Assembly (NCBI GenBank): GCA_037074615.1
Contig: CM073518.1
Coordinates: forward strand, 10,540,001 to 10,604,000
Length of the DNA stretch: 64,000 bases
Reading direction: 5' to 3'
Source: Leucaena leucocephala
Lineage: Eukaryota > Streptophyta > Magnoliopsida > Fabales > Fabaceae
Shown: piece after piece, positions 45,604-57,689 of the stretch
Position numbering within the stretch: the stretch's first letter is position 1
Layout: every line of letters begins with the position of its first letter
Translations under genes and position numbers: made by a program
The notes under the pieces: generated by a model
The model's database searches: none
Seen by the model: the letters and a program-made list of their open reading frames with translations, nothing else
Told to the model about the DNA's origin: nothing

Positions 45604-46560
45604 ATTCTAAGAGGGAAGAGGGATGCTTGAAAAAATTCAGTTTAACCCGGTACCGGCCCGGTCAGATTTTCCAAAAATCAGACTGTTTTATGAACCAAAT
45701 TTTTACGAGGTTCCATAATTTGTATTCTAACATTAGAGTAAGTGCCTAGGTTTTTCCTACCATTGGCATTCTTAGATTGCATATAAATTTAATTACTATG
45801 CTTAAGAAAATTACCAAAATGCCCTTAGTTCATTTTTATTCACTATTATTACCCTATAGGTATTTTTGTCTTTTTACATTCCTTCCAGGTATTTTCAACT
45901 ATTCCTGTAGCCCTCTTTGACTTTTTAACCTATGTTAAATGACTAAAATACCCTCCATTCATCTTTACTTACTCTTTTCACACTAGGGGTATTTTCGTCT
46001 TTTCATATTTTTCAGGGTATTTCTTGGCACTAGTTCCCTTTCCTGTACATGCATAAATTATTACCCTGGTTTATACCCTTTTGTTGGATGCCTGCTCTAA
46101 CCTTATTCAGAAACTTCTATTTAATTATTTTAGTAATTCATATCAATTAATTGGGACCTCAAATCAAAATTCTATGTCACGTTAAACTGACAAAAAAAAT
46201 CCTATATAATCTTGTGATTTCATATTTATGGTAGTTCTGGATAATTTACTATTCACCAATTGCATTATTTTATTGTTTTCCTTGAACTTTTTCCAAATTC
46301 CATTTAGGTCCCTTCTTTAATCATAATTACACTTAGGTCCCTTAATTCTTCAAAATTGCACACTTGCCCTTAACTCACGTCTACCTTAACTTTATTCCTT
46401 GAGACTTCTATAATTTTCATTTTAGTCCCTTTAAGCTTTCTACTTAAGCCCTAAAGGACTTTCTTTCTCTACAATTTAGTCCTTCCTCAAACCATATTCC
46501 ATATTTTCATTTTAATAGGCTTCTCTTATTCTATAGATAGGAATTTTTAGGGATGTGACA

Positions 46561-47098
46561 ACTTCAACTTCAACTCCAACTCCATCTCGACTGGTTTCCT
46601 TTCCTACTCGAATAGGGTATCTTACTTCATCTAGAACAATGTCAACTTTGATTCAGGGGATCAGTTCCTAATTTCTCTAGGAAAGACATAATAGCTAGAA
46701 TTCTCATACATTATATCCCTACTCAGGACCCTCTCAACCTAACTCCAAGTGACTAAGTATCTCTTAACATTATCGGGAACATGCTTATCTCTTTATGCTA
46801 TTTCCTCGTATCTACCTATATCATTCTTTTTCTCTTTATCTTGATCCTTAAGAATTCACTAAGACCATTCATTTTGTACTCCTTCTAGCTTTCTTGTACC
46901 TATTCAGGTATGAGATAGCTATTCTCATCGTGCTACCTCAACTCTAGCGAGGTTACACTAACTGTTATGATCTTAGGCTGCCATTGTGCCTCTTACTATT
47001 GCACCAATTAATACCCCTTCGATCATTCCTAACTATCAATTCTTATTATCCTTCTAGGGGTAGCCTTCTTATTTTTCTTAGAAGCATAGTTCGATTCA
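46561..47098. other. Unassigned, possible Gypsy internal remnant
   Basis: It follows directly after a minus-strand LTR end, so it may be the 3' internal part of that element. It starts with ACTTCAACTTCAACTCCAAC. No open frame or known motif is visible. Confidence 0.35.
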
Positions 47099-47477
47099 TT
47101 ACTAGAAAAAACACTTATCACGGCACTACTTTACAGTGATTATAAGCAAAACTGCCGTGAAGAAAAAGGCAGTGGCATTTTTTTAAATAAGTTTTATTTA
47201 AAATATTTTTCACCGCAGTTTTTATCAAAAGCGCCGTAAAATATACTTTTAACAACGGTTCTATAAAAAATCGCCGTCAAAAGTACTCCAATCGAGTTTA
47301 AAAAATTCAGGTGGATTAAAAGTAGTAAAAATAAGGGACTTTTAACATTGGGTTTTTAAAAACCGCCGTTAAAAGTTGACTCAATTCACTCACTCTCTCT
47401 CTCTCATGTATCTCACTACCTCACTTACTTCACTCTCTCTCACTCACGTCACTTACCTTCCTTTTTCCCTTCACTCT

Positions 47478-50400
47478 TGTAATATCCCAAATCCTAAATT
47501 TGCTGTACTGATTTGTATGTACAGACTGAATGAAATATATGAGATATTTTTCAGGAAAAGATGTGGCCATTTATGTAAAGAAAGGGATTAAATTGAAAAA
47601 GAAAGGAAATGTAAGGACTTAAGTGCAATTATGAAAAGCCTAAGGGTAAAATGGAAAAATAGACAAAAATGTGGGGTCTTTAAGTGTAATTTTAGCCAAA
47701 TTTGAGGGACTTAAGTGCAAAGAAGAAAAGTTCCCCGGGGCTAAATTGTAATTAAAGAAAGTGAAGCCAGAAGTGGTTTGGACTGCCCGAAAGCATTTCA
47801 GTTCCAGATTTCACTAGTAGATAGAGCAAGTGATGCTGGGTAATCCAGCTAAATATTGGAATTTTCTCAGGACTCCAGATAGCCAAAATTTATCTAATAA
47901 TAAAAAAGTTATAAAAATTATTATCGGATATCCTAGACCTTAGATATATGTGAAAAATTACAGGATGATGCGTCCTGATGAGGCGGATGTCAGGGAACTA
48001 ATAGAATACCGAAAGGAGGTCTGTAGAAAAAGTTATTCACAAATTAGTAAATTCAGACGGAGTGTGTGACCTCCGGGGATCCGATTGGGAGATTTATCGG
48101 TATTCAAACTGAGACTGAATTAGGTCAGATGCCATCAGTCAGATGCCTATTATGACCCAAAGGGATGCCTTGACGCAGTATGCTAACCTATCTGATAAAA
48201 GGAGCCGGTGTCCGGAGACGTGTAGAAACGGTGTATGGCAAAAGTGCCCGATGAATATCATCGGGAGAGATTTCTCGTGAAATGTGCCAGAGATATAATG
48301 GACCCTAAAAGGCCCAAAAATGGCGCCATCAAAGGCCCAATAAGACACCTGGACTGATAGGTGGGCCAGTGTCCAGCAGAACCCCGGGAAAGTGCGAAAT
48401 TACGAAAATGCCCCTGTGTTGTCTTAAGGAGAAATAGATGAATGGAGGGCATTTTGGTCATTTTGGATAGGCCAAAATGCCAAGGCATACACAGGTGAGG
48501 TTAGTCAGAGTCAGTATATGCTCTGACAAGGTACAAAAAGGTGTGAAATGATGATTTTGCCCTTAGGATTAAGATAGAGCAAGAAAGGGCACCAAGGGTA
48601 TTTTGGTCATTTTACAGGGGATCTGTAATTGAGTTTAGACCTAGTATAATAATTTCAATGTTATAAAGGACCCAGATACTAAATTTAAGGTCAGAAGACA
48701 TATTATGGAATCTCAGAAAAATTAGATTAAGAAAACAGTCCAGTTTTCGAGGAATCGGACCAGGCCTGTACCGGATTGGACTAAAAATTTTCCAGAGGCT
48801 TCTTGGCTCTTCCAATTTTGCCACATGCTGAATAGGTGTCCCATGAGTTGTCCCCTTGAGTGATGTCATCAAGATGATGTCATAAATGAAAAATAAAAGA
48901 AATTCCAAGATTAAATCTAAGCCACAAGATCAAATAGTAACCAAAATGATCTTGGCCTTTCATTTCCACCCAAAATTGTCTATAAATAGCCCCCAAATCT
49001 GATTCCAAACCGTGGCCCATGAACCCTTGGGGAAACTCTTGCAAATTGAAAACTCAAGCCATGAGGAACCAAGCACTTGGAAGGAAACATCAAGGTAACT
49101 ACTCCTCTTGATCCTAGACTATGTTCTAGTAGATTTGATCTTGAGTTTAAGTGGTTTTTGAGGCATAAACCTTGATGAATTGCTGCTGTAATTTTGGTAC
49201 CCATATGAAAGGAATATGAGTTTTATGTCATGGATAGTTTAGATAAGCTTAAACAAGCTTGAATCACATGATAATGGCTTAGGAATCCATGTGTGCTTGT
49301 GAATCCAAGATTATGTTCTGTTCTGTACAATATGAAATCACTGTTCATATTTTGGAATTTCATGATTTTGATGCTTCCAATGAGTCTAAAATGTAAAATT
49401 GTGGGGGTATAGTAGGAAGACAAGTATTGGAAGCATTGGAACCAAAATGAGAATTTTTGGGAAATAAGAGGTCACTTTTCAGTTCTGTACAGAAGTGTAA
49501 GATGCAATTGGATTCTGGAATTTTTTGAATGCATATTTGGATTCTACATGAAAAACTATGTGGGAATGAACCATGAGAGTTTAGTTTGGAAGGATGTAAA
49601 TCTAAGACACAAAGTAGAGAAAGAAAGGGACTTAATGAAACCCTAGTCTTGAGAATGGTTTGAATTGAGTTGTAACTTGGTGATTGTTTGGTTATGCCTA
49701 GGTTTTGACATTTGTGGGAAGGAAGGATCAAGCCAAGAAGGAACTCACAAGGATACCTAAGAGGTAGCAAGAATACTTAACTATAAACTTATGTTGTTTG
49801 ATTGATATTCTTGCTTGTTATACATGAAGTTTGGTTGAGCATGATATGTTATGTGATGATGATTATGATGATGATGAGTTATGAATATGTGCAACTCCTT
49901 GCAACCTATGTCATGACAATATGCATGTTAGAGTTTGCTTATGTATGATCATGAATTAGCTCCCATTACATGATAACATGTTAGGCATTTCATCAAGCAT
50001 GCATAACCTTATAGTTTGTATGACTTACTATTGAGATTTCCATGAAATCTCATTCCTTCCATATGTATATAATAATGCTGTAGGTGCTGGAACTTCTCAA
50101 GGAAGAGGGTAATTGTGAATGAATAATGTGTATATGACCTAGATGGCATGTATTTAACCTAGGGGAGATTGTATGGTATGTAAAAACGTATGCACTCACT
50201 GGAACCATCCGAGATAGAACATTTCCATCGATCGTTTGAGTGACTTATCCGACGAAGTTTCACCTAAAATTTGGTATGAACGTAGCTAAGATCCAGATAT
50301 TTAATTGGACACCAAGAATGCCTAATTTGGTTAAGTTTTCGATTTGATATGATTTTTCAAAGTTGAACCTAAAATCTGGATCAAGATAAAACGAGCCCTG

Positions 50401-50888
50401 AGAGGAAGCGAGATTCATATGCGATTTTCATGTAGCAAATGAATGAATCTTTCCGTAAAGTTTTATGAGCTTAAAGTAGACATATGTATAATTAAATCCA
50501 TGTGTAACACGACTCATTTGGATAAGTATACAAAGAGAAATGAATTTTTGAAAATGAGACACAGAATCTGGAAGTTCAAAGTTTACCAAATGAACAGTGA
50601 TTTTCAACGAATAAACTGATTTCATTTAGACAAGTAAATCTCATTTTTCATATTTTTCCTTCAAATTTTGATGAAATATATTTCATTAGAAATTGTAACC
50701 ACCTCATTTCAATTTTTCTAGATTTAATTATGAATTTCTAAAGTTCACGCTGTAAACTGAAATTACCAAGTGAACAGTGCCCGATAGCCTAACTCTAGGA
50801 AATTCATGTTTCTAAGGTAAAATGGTGTTTCAATGTTCTAAGATACTTCCAATTGAGCATATGTAAGCATGAGATTAAGGATGTTTCA
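47478..50888 (+). mobile_element. Solo LTR, group A, TSD ACTCT (3411 bp)
   Basis: It starts TGTAATATCCCAAATCC and ends AAGGATGTTTCA, with a perfect 5-bp duplication ACTCT at 47473-47477 and 50889-50893. This is the most complete group A LTR in the window. It holds a TATA box at 48981 and no internal region. The duplication lies in the CT-rich part of the CACTA-like element. Confidence 0.92.
48981..48988 (+). promoter_or_regulatory. TATA box of group A solo LTR
   Basis: TCTATAAATAGCCCCC occurs 1.5 kb into the LTR, the same relative place as at 23302. Confidence 0.5.
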
Positions 50889-51297
50889 ACTCTCTTCATC
50901 TTTCTTTCTCCCTCTCACGTCACCTACCTATCTCTTTCCCTTCATTCACTTCACTCTCTCTTTCTCCCTCTCATGTCACCCACCTTCCTCTTTCCCTTTA
51001 CTCACTTCACTCTCTCTCTCTCATGATTCCTTATCCCTTTTCTTCCTCCTTATTTATTTAATTGGGCAAAGAACTTTTAATGGATGTTTTTAAAACACTG
51101 TTGTTAAAAGTGATTAGAGTGGACATTTAATGTCGATTCTTAAAAAGGGCCGTTAAAAGTCCCTCAAAAATTTAAAAATCTTGACCTAATTACAGTTTCA
51201 TTTTCACTTTTTCATAGCCATTTAAGGTCCCGTTCCTCTACCCACCACAATAGACTTCCATGAAAGTTATTTTTCAGCATTTTTCTCCTATTTTTAG

Positions 51298-53303
51298 TGT
51301 AACACCTCAATTTTTAGGCCAAAGACTTAGGAAGTAGCCTGAAATAGATATAACCCTTTGAGCAGAAGTCCCTGAAACATACAGAGGGTTTTTAGGGACT
51401 AAACTGCAAATAAGTGAAAGTCCAGGGACTTATATGTAAACAATAAAAGTCCCTAGAGATATGATGGCCATTTATGCAAAGAAAGGGATGAAAATGCAAA
51501 AGAAAGAAAATGAAGGGGCTTAAGTGTAATTATGGAAAGTTTAAAGCCAAAAAGGAAAAGTAGACAAAAAGGTGGGGTCCTTAAGTGTAATTTTAGCCAA
51601 ATAAAAAGGGACTTAATTGAAAAGAAGAAAAGTTCACTGGGGCTAAAGTATAATTAAAGAAAGTCAGGCCGGAAGTGGTTTGGACTGTCCGAAAGCATTT
51701 CAGTCCCAGATTTTACCAGTAGATAGAGCAAGTGATGCTCGGTAATCTGGCTTAATACAGGAATTTTTCAAGACTCCAGATAGCCAGAATTGATCTGTTA
51801 GTCTAAAAGTTATAAAAATTCCTACCGGATATCCTAGATTTCAGATCTAAGTAAGAAAATACAGGATGATGTGTCCTGATGGGGCGGATGTCAGGAAACT
51901 GACAGAATACCAATAGGAGGCCTGTAGAAAAAGTTATTCGCAAATTAGAAAATCCAGACGGGAGTGTGAGGCCTCCGGGTATCCGATAGGGAGATTTATC
52001 GGTATTTAAAAAGGGACTGAATGAGTTCGGATGATCTCAGTTAGATGACTGTTATGACCCATAGGGATGCCTAAACGCTGTAGGCGAGTGTATCTGGTAG
52101 AAGGACCCGGTGTCCGGAGATGTGTATAAACGGTACATAATAGTTAAAGTACTCGATGAATATGGGCAGGGGAAGATTCCTCGTAATGCATTCCATGAAG
52201 GTAATGGACGCTAAAAGGCCCAATAATGGCGCCATCAAAGGCCCAATAAGACACTTGGACTGATAGGTGGGCCAGTGTCCAGCAGAACCCCGGAAAAGTG
52301 TGAAATTACAAAAATGCCCCTGTGTTGTACTAAAGGGGTAGTAGATGTATGAAGGGCATTTTGGTCATTTTGGACAGGCCCAGGAGCCAAGGAACATATA
52401 GATAAAGTTACTCAGAGTCAGTATATGCCCTGACAGAGTACAGAAGGGTGTAAAATGATGATTTTACCCTTAGGGTTAAGATAGTGCAAGAAAGGGCATC
52501 CAAGGGTATTTTGGTAATTTGCCAAGGGATATTTCTTGGGAATCGAGCCATCAGAGTACTTGAGCTTGATCAGGATCCAAGATAACTTTCCTAAGCCCAA
52601 AAACGTAGGCCCAGTGATATGTGGAAAAAAGTGGCATTAAAATACTATTTTAATGCTGTTTTAATAAAGTAAAGTTACTCGGTCAGCACGATAACTGAGG
52701 AGGTGATCAGATAAAGTCCTGGACTTATCTGGATAGCATTGGATGGCATGACAGGTGCCAGTAAGATGCCACATGGCGCCAACATAGAGGAAGAAGAAAA
52801 AGTTAAGGACATGTGACATGATAATGTTTGATAAATAATTAAAAATAGTAAATGGATGAATAAATGTATGAAATTTTTAAGGTAAATAGTAGACATACCA
52901 ATATTCGATTTGATATATAGAATGTCACATTTGGATGTCTACACATGAAGATATAAATTATCAAAGTTGGGACCAGAATGCTGGATTCAGGAGAAAAATG
53001 TTGGATGAACAGTAAAGTTGTGACGTTGACTGAAGTTGACTCGGTCAATGAATGGTCAACGAGTTATTTTTCCCTGAAAGATAATTGAGTTAGATTTGTG
53101 TGGAAATTAGAACCACTTCATTTTGATTTTTCTAGAATTAGTTATGATTTTTTAAAGTCAGGTCATTCGTCGGGAATTTTCATAGTGAACAGTACTCGAT
53201 AAGAGTAAAACTCCAGATTGAGAAATTATACTTTAATGACCCTGAAAGTGGTTCTAAATGCTACTAAATGGTCCCTAGGATGTATGAAAGGAAGGATGTT
53301 TCA
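51298..53303 (+). mobile_element. Mosaic LTR (B-A-B), 5' LTR of a Gypsy remnant
   Basis: It starts TGTAACACCTC and ends GGAAGGATGTTTCA, followed by a primer-binding site. The first roughly 150 bp match group B (CTTTGAGCAGAAGTCCC). From about 51450 to 52540 it follows group A (compare 47560-48610). From about 52530 it returns to group B (GAGCCATCAGAGTACTTGAG; compare 1020-1045 inverted) and to the common LTR end. This indicates recombination or template switching between families. Confidence 0.7.
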
Positions 53304-53306
53304 TTT

Positions 53307-53318
53307 TGGTATCAGAGC
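53307..53318 (+). other. Primer-binding site (initiator Met tRNA)
   Basis: TGGTATCAGAGC lies three bases after the LTR end and matches the 3' end of plant initiator-Met tRNA in complement. It identifies the long LTRs here as retrotransposon LTRs primed by this tRNA. Short TTCTGGC-type repeats follow at 53325-53400. Confidence 0.85.
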
Positions 53319-53524
53319 AGAAGGTTCTGGCATAGACCAGAAAGGGCTCTGGTTCAGAGAATAAGATTCTGGCACAGAAAGAAGGTTCTGGCTCAGTGAT
53401 GCTCTGAAATAGTTAAGATGTGTGGTATGTGGTATGGGTTATTCTAAATGTTTTACATGTGTACATAGATTTTGGTGCATATATATGACTGTATTTCCCA
53501 ATTCTAGAAAAAGAAGTGGAAGTC

Positions 53525-54687
53525 ATGGTTAACCCAGGCTCGCCATTCTAGACAGGTTGGAACAGCAACAGCATGCAATAGATGAGATGCGGGCAACCCA
53601 GGCTCGCCAAGATCAAGAGCGAGATTCTGCTATCGCTACGGCGGTTGCTGCTGTAGTTGCTAGCTTATAGCAGTCTGAGAAGGAGGTAGTACCAGAAAAT
53701 GATATAGAACCTGAACCTTAGCCAAATCATGCACAGACTGGAATAAATAGACATCAAGGGTATATAGGAAATAACAATAATCAGGAAAGTCTTCAAACAT
53801 GGATGGAAAGATTCCATAAGTTTAATCCACCCATGTTTGAAGGGACTTTTGACACTCAATTAGCTAAGGATTGGGTAAGCCAGTTAGAGAAAATCTTTAA
53901 GATTTTAGAATGTCCTACTGAAAGAAAGGCGCAGCTGGCAGTTTACAAGCTAGAAAAAGATGCGGATAGGTGGTGGAAGAATACATAAGTGATTCTGCAC
54001 TCAAGAAATATTCCGCTTTCATGGGAAATATTTCTTGAGCAGTTCAACGAGAAATATTTTCCACAGTCAGTAAGGGATGAACGTGAAGCAGAATTTTTAA
54101 TATTAAAGCAGGGTGAGCAAGAACCCTTTGATGATTATCTTGCTAGGTTCATTCGTCTTTCACGATATTCCACTTACCTAAACTGTATGAATGATGAGAG
54201 GTGGACCACTGAGAAGTTAACTCGTGCGTTAAACCCTACATTGAAGGAGAAATTTTTTCCTAGACAGATACGAAGGTTTAATGAAGCAGTAGAGGTATGC
54301 AGGATCACGGAGAAGAATATGCAATATCCAGAAAAGAGTGAGTCTGTTACATCAAGAGTGATGCCACCAAGTTCCTTGAGAGGGAACAGCAAGAAGAGAA
54401 ATGGGCCAACATATGGGTCAAAAGTTAATAAGAAGTAGGGAAGTAGGCCAGGCAGTGGGTCAAGAGAAGTTAGTAGGCAACCAAGGCCTAATATATGTGG
54501 GAACTGTGGTCGAGACCATGGTATGAGGCCTTGTCCAGTAGGTCAAGGGTTATGCTATAGGTGTGGAAAGCCTGGACATTATGCCAGGGAGTGTCCACAG
54601 AACACAATAGGCGAAAGATACCCGACTCAGGGAAGAGTATATACCCTGATTGGCAACGAGATAAGAAAGTCTCCTGCGCCAAATTAA
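53525..54687 (+). pseudogene. Gypsy gag with four nonsense codons
   Basis: One frame runs from about 53545 to a final TAA at 54685 and encodes LDRLEQQQHAIDEM, then WMERFHKFNPPMFEG, KDWVSQLEKIF, the retrotransposon gag region (EFLILKQGEQEPFDDYLARF) and a CCHC zinc knuckle (CYRCGKPGHYARECP) preceded by CGNCGRDH. In-frame stops are TAG 53668, TAG 53719, TAA 53986 and TAG 54436. Only near the start (ATG at 53525) does the frame seem shifted. Protease and polymerase are absent downstream. This gag type suits chromovirus-like Gypsy elements with long LTRs. Confidence 0.85.
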
Positions 54688-55030
54688 GGTACGAGTTTAA
54701 TTGTGTTCTGTTTCCACTGGCTAATGAATGGATAAATCCTGTATGTGATTGGATTGTATTGTCCATTATACACACTATTAAGCTACCCTATACCTAGAGA
54801 ACAGAAGTAATAGTAAGAGATGATGAATGAGATCCATGAGGATTAAGGATCAAGAGAAAGACCAATAAGTAACCATAGTCCGGTCAAGAATAGACTGGGA
54901 CTAATGGATAAATAGAAGAAGTTAAGAGATAGTAAAGAGGTAGCCACAATTAAGAGATAAAGTGACTCCCCTATATCCTATATGAGATAGAGTAATGAAG
55001 GGTTGAGTCTATACCCTGGCAAGAGGGTAG
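54688..55030 (+). other. Gypsy internal remnant between gag and LTR
   Basis: No protease or polymerase motif is visible and reading frames are short, so pol was deleted. The purine-rich stretch CAAGAGGGTAG at about 55019-55030 may be the polypurine tract. Confidence 0.4.
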
Positions 55031-55274
55031 TGTGGCAGCCTAAGTGAAATAGATAGTTGTTTTAGGATGAATGATCAGGGTATGATAGGCAAAACGATAA
55101 AGGAAATATGTTTTGAGGCTTACTTAGATTAAACCAGAGTCACACAGAGACTTTTCAGGGACTAAAATGCGAGTAAACAAAGGTGCATGGATTTATGAAA
55201 GTCCCAAGGGGTAGAATGGCCATTTTGGGAAATGTAAAGGTTAAAGGTTGCAGAGTTAAGAGTTGACCAGTTTG

Positions 55275-55478
55275 GTCGCGACTAGAAAGTAGTGTGGTCA
55301 GAACTAAATTTTACAGAAAGGTCTAGACGTGACAGGAAGAAGTGTGGGTTATGACTAATAGACAAAATGAGCCTGGTTGAGACTAAAAAGTGATGAGGTC
55401 GCGACTAAATGATGTTGAGGTCGCGATAATGAACACAAAAGGCATGAAGTTGTGATGAAAAGATAGTTACCTCGCGAC
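55275..55478. repeat. GTCGCGAC pair array, mostly decayed
   Basis: Slots start at 55275, 55297, 55326, 55348, 55376, 55398, 55420, 55449 and 55471, with spacings of 22, 29, 22, 28, 22, 22, 29 and 22. Only those at 55275 and 55398 are intact. Others read for example GTCAGAAC, GACGTGAC, GTTATGAC, GTCGCGAT and CTCGCGAC. The regular spacing is what identifies the decayed ones. Confidence 0.75.
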
Positions 55479-55979
55479 TATGGAATATAAAAGATATTAG
55501 ATGCCAAGAATCAAGTGGGCCAAGAGTTATGAAGGTCCAAGGGAGATTGGAATGATATTTTAATGAAGTATAGTTTTTCGGTTAGAGATAGAACTGGGAA
55601 AAGGGTCAGATAAAGTAAAGGTTTTCCAAAACCATGAGGTGGCATGAAAAGGTGTCCTCATAGGACCCACAAGATGCCACATGGCATTGAGTTAATGGAA
55701 AGAGAAAAAGTAGAAAAAGGTAAAGGACATGTGGCATGATCTCAGCAGCTCATTCCAGGAGAATTCTCTGGAAGCACTGAGTCAGCATGTGAGGTGTCCC
55801 AAGGGCCCCACCAAGGTGCCACCTAAGCATGTGAGGTGTCCCTTGATGATGTCATAAGTGATGAGTCATTGGGGATGATGATGTCATATAGTGAGGTAAG
55901 CAAAGCTTCTTGAGGAAGCAAGCGATCTGAGCCATTCATCAAGATTTGTTCTGGTCCATCCATTCCACTTTGCCTCCAT

Positions 55980-55987
55980 TATAAATA
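55980..55987 (+). promoter_or_regulatory. TATA box of group B-like LTR
   Basis: TTATAAATACCCCCACCCCC is followed about 50 bp downstream by a purine-only leader (about 56030-56105). Confidence 0.5.
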
Positions 55988-56744
55988 CCCCCACCCCCTT
56001 GCCACTCCATTCCATGCCAAGAGCAAGAGAAGAAGTAGAGAGAAGAGAGAGAAAGAGAAAGAGAGAACGAAAGAGAAGGGAAGAAAGAGAAAGAAGGAGT
56101 TCTGGCTGAGCTAGGAGCAGCCTAAAGAGCTTGGGAATAAGGTAATTTATTCTAGTCCCTGCTCTAATAAATTAGAGTATTATTCTTATGAATTCAGTAG
56201 CCAAAATAGAGGAATATCTCTCTCTATAAGGTTGGCCGTGGATAGAAAGAAAGTTAGGGAATGGTTAGAATAGGGGTATTATCTCAAGATAAGCTTGAGT
56301 TAAGTGGAGTTATGCTGGATAAGATAATAATAAAATATTATTATGATATGTATAGGCTCTGACCTATGGAAAGGTGGAACCTCAGATCAAAGGTTAAGGA
56401 AAGTTGCATGCCAGGTAGTGGACATACCCATTCGTGTATGCTTGATGTATATGCTTGTGTGTTAATATGCCTATGATATGTGGTGATGATGTATGCTCTG
56501 CCTTTTATAAGTTGATGGTTATGCATAATAGTGAGGCATAGAGCATGAAAGTATGTAAATGAAAATTAAAGAAGGATAAAGGAAACACATATCATCCACT
56601 TGCATTCATCTTGTATGCATTGAATGGTACCGTTTACTACTAAGATTTCCCCCAAAATCTCACCCCTACCTTTTCCAACCATAATAGGGTGTTGGTTTGG
56701 AGAAGATAGAGCTAGGAGAGTAAGGATGTTTCACCATTCAACTC

Positions 56745-57689
56745 CAAAACAAAGTCCAAGACTAGGTGCCTACTATATTCCTCTCTTTGTCTAATTTATT
56801 ACTTATGCTTACATCTTTACAAAATGAATTCTCATGGTTCATTTCCACATAATTTTTCATGTAGAATCCAAATATGAAATCAGAATTTCCAAAATCAATT
56901 CAGATCCTTGGCTGCTGTACAGAACCGAAATGTCTCCTACATTTTCCAAAAATTCTCATTTTGATTCCAATGCTTCCAATACTTGTTTCTCTACTTTATC
57001 CCCACACAATTTTCCATTTTAAACACATTGGAAGCATCAAAATTATGAGATTCCAACATATGAATAGTGATTTGTACAGTACCAGAACAGAACACAATCT
57101 TCCATTCACATGTATACTTGGATTTCCAAGCTAGTACCACTTGATTCTAGCTTATTTAAGCTTATCTAAACTAGCTATAACATAAAACTCACATTCCTTT
57201 CACATGAAAACAGAATATCCAGCAGCAGAACCAAGAGAAATATGTCCCAAAAACATCTTAAAACCAAGAGCAACCTTGCTAGAATAAAGTCTAAGATCAA
57301 GGGGACAAGTTACCTTACCTATTCTTCCAAGTTGCTTGCTTCTTTCTAGCTTCAATAAAAATTTTACAAGAGGTTCCCCAAGGTGTCTAAGCTGCTGAAC
57401 AAGTCTGATTTGGGGGGGTATTTATAGAAAAATTTGGTGAAAATGGAAGGCCAAGATTACTTTGGTTACTATTTGATCTAATGGTCCAAAATTCACCTTG
57501 CAAGAAACTTGCCCTAGAAGCCTCATTAATGACATCATCCATGACATCATAAAGTCCTTGTTTGGCACAATAAAGAAGGTAATACTGATAGGAAAAATTT
57601 CAGTCCAGTCCGGTACCAATCAGGTCAGTTTCAGAAAAACTAGACTGTTCTATGTTCCCAATTTTTATAATATTTCAAAATATTTATTC
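56745..57689 (-). mobile_element. Long LTR fragment (A/C-like), outermost layer of right nest
   Basis: It matches the promoter-proximal part of group A/C LTRs in reverse (AATTCTCATTTTGATTCCAATGC phrases, TATA at 57419). Both edges are cut: at 56744 by the group B-like LTR end and at 57690 by the next LTR. Its remaining part is not in the window. Confidence 0.6.
57419..57426 (-). promoter_or_regulatory. TATA box of A/C-like LTR fragment
   Basis: The minus strand reads CTATAAATACCCCCCC, as in sister LTRs. Confidence 0.45.

Larger units (their letters stand above)
43867..46560 (-). mobile_element. Long LTR fragment (F/A-like), split by a Copia solo LTR
   Basis: The pieces are 43867-43918 and 45604-46560. 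The right piece contains CCGGTACCGGCCCGGTC, a phrase found in group A LTRs (for example, related sequences at 8454 and 23085), and ends GGATGTGACA at 46560. The left end is truncated. Confidence 0.6.
47099..51297. mobile_element. CACTA-like non-autonomous element, split by a solo LTR
   Basis: The left edge TTACTAGAAAAAACAC resembles a CACTA terminus (CACTAGAAAAA). It is followed by subterminal motifs such as CTGCCGTGA, CGCCGTAAAA and CGCCGTCAAAAGT. The right part (50889-51297) contains GGGCCGTTAAAAGT and ends CTCCTATTTTTAGTG, which could be the inverted terminus. The inner sequence has CT-rich repeats. It is interrupted by the solo LTR of 47478-50888. No transposase is present. The terminal assignments are tentative. 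Confidence 0.5.
55031..56744 (+). mobile_element. Group B-like LTR with GTCGCGAC array
   Basis: It may start TGTGGCAGCCTAAG (55031) and ends GGATGTTTCA (56744). The middle (55600-56700) parallels the group B LTRs in reverse orientation, including the TATA box and the purine-rich leader (56030-56105). The end-proximal roughly 600 bp of group B are missing. An array of GTCGCGAC variants (55275-55478) is absent from the group B copies at 128 and 1897. Whether it is the 3' partner of the mosaic LTR at 51298 is doubtful because the two differ. Confidence 0.55.

Noticed and set aside
53307..53318. Possible tRNA gene sequence
   Set aside because: Only the 12-base primer-binding complement is present; there is no cloverleaf.
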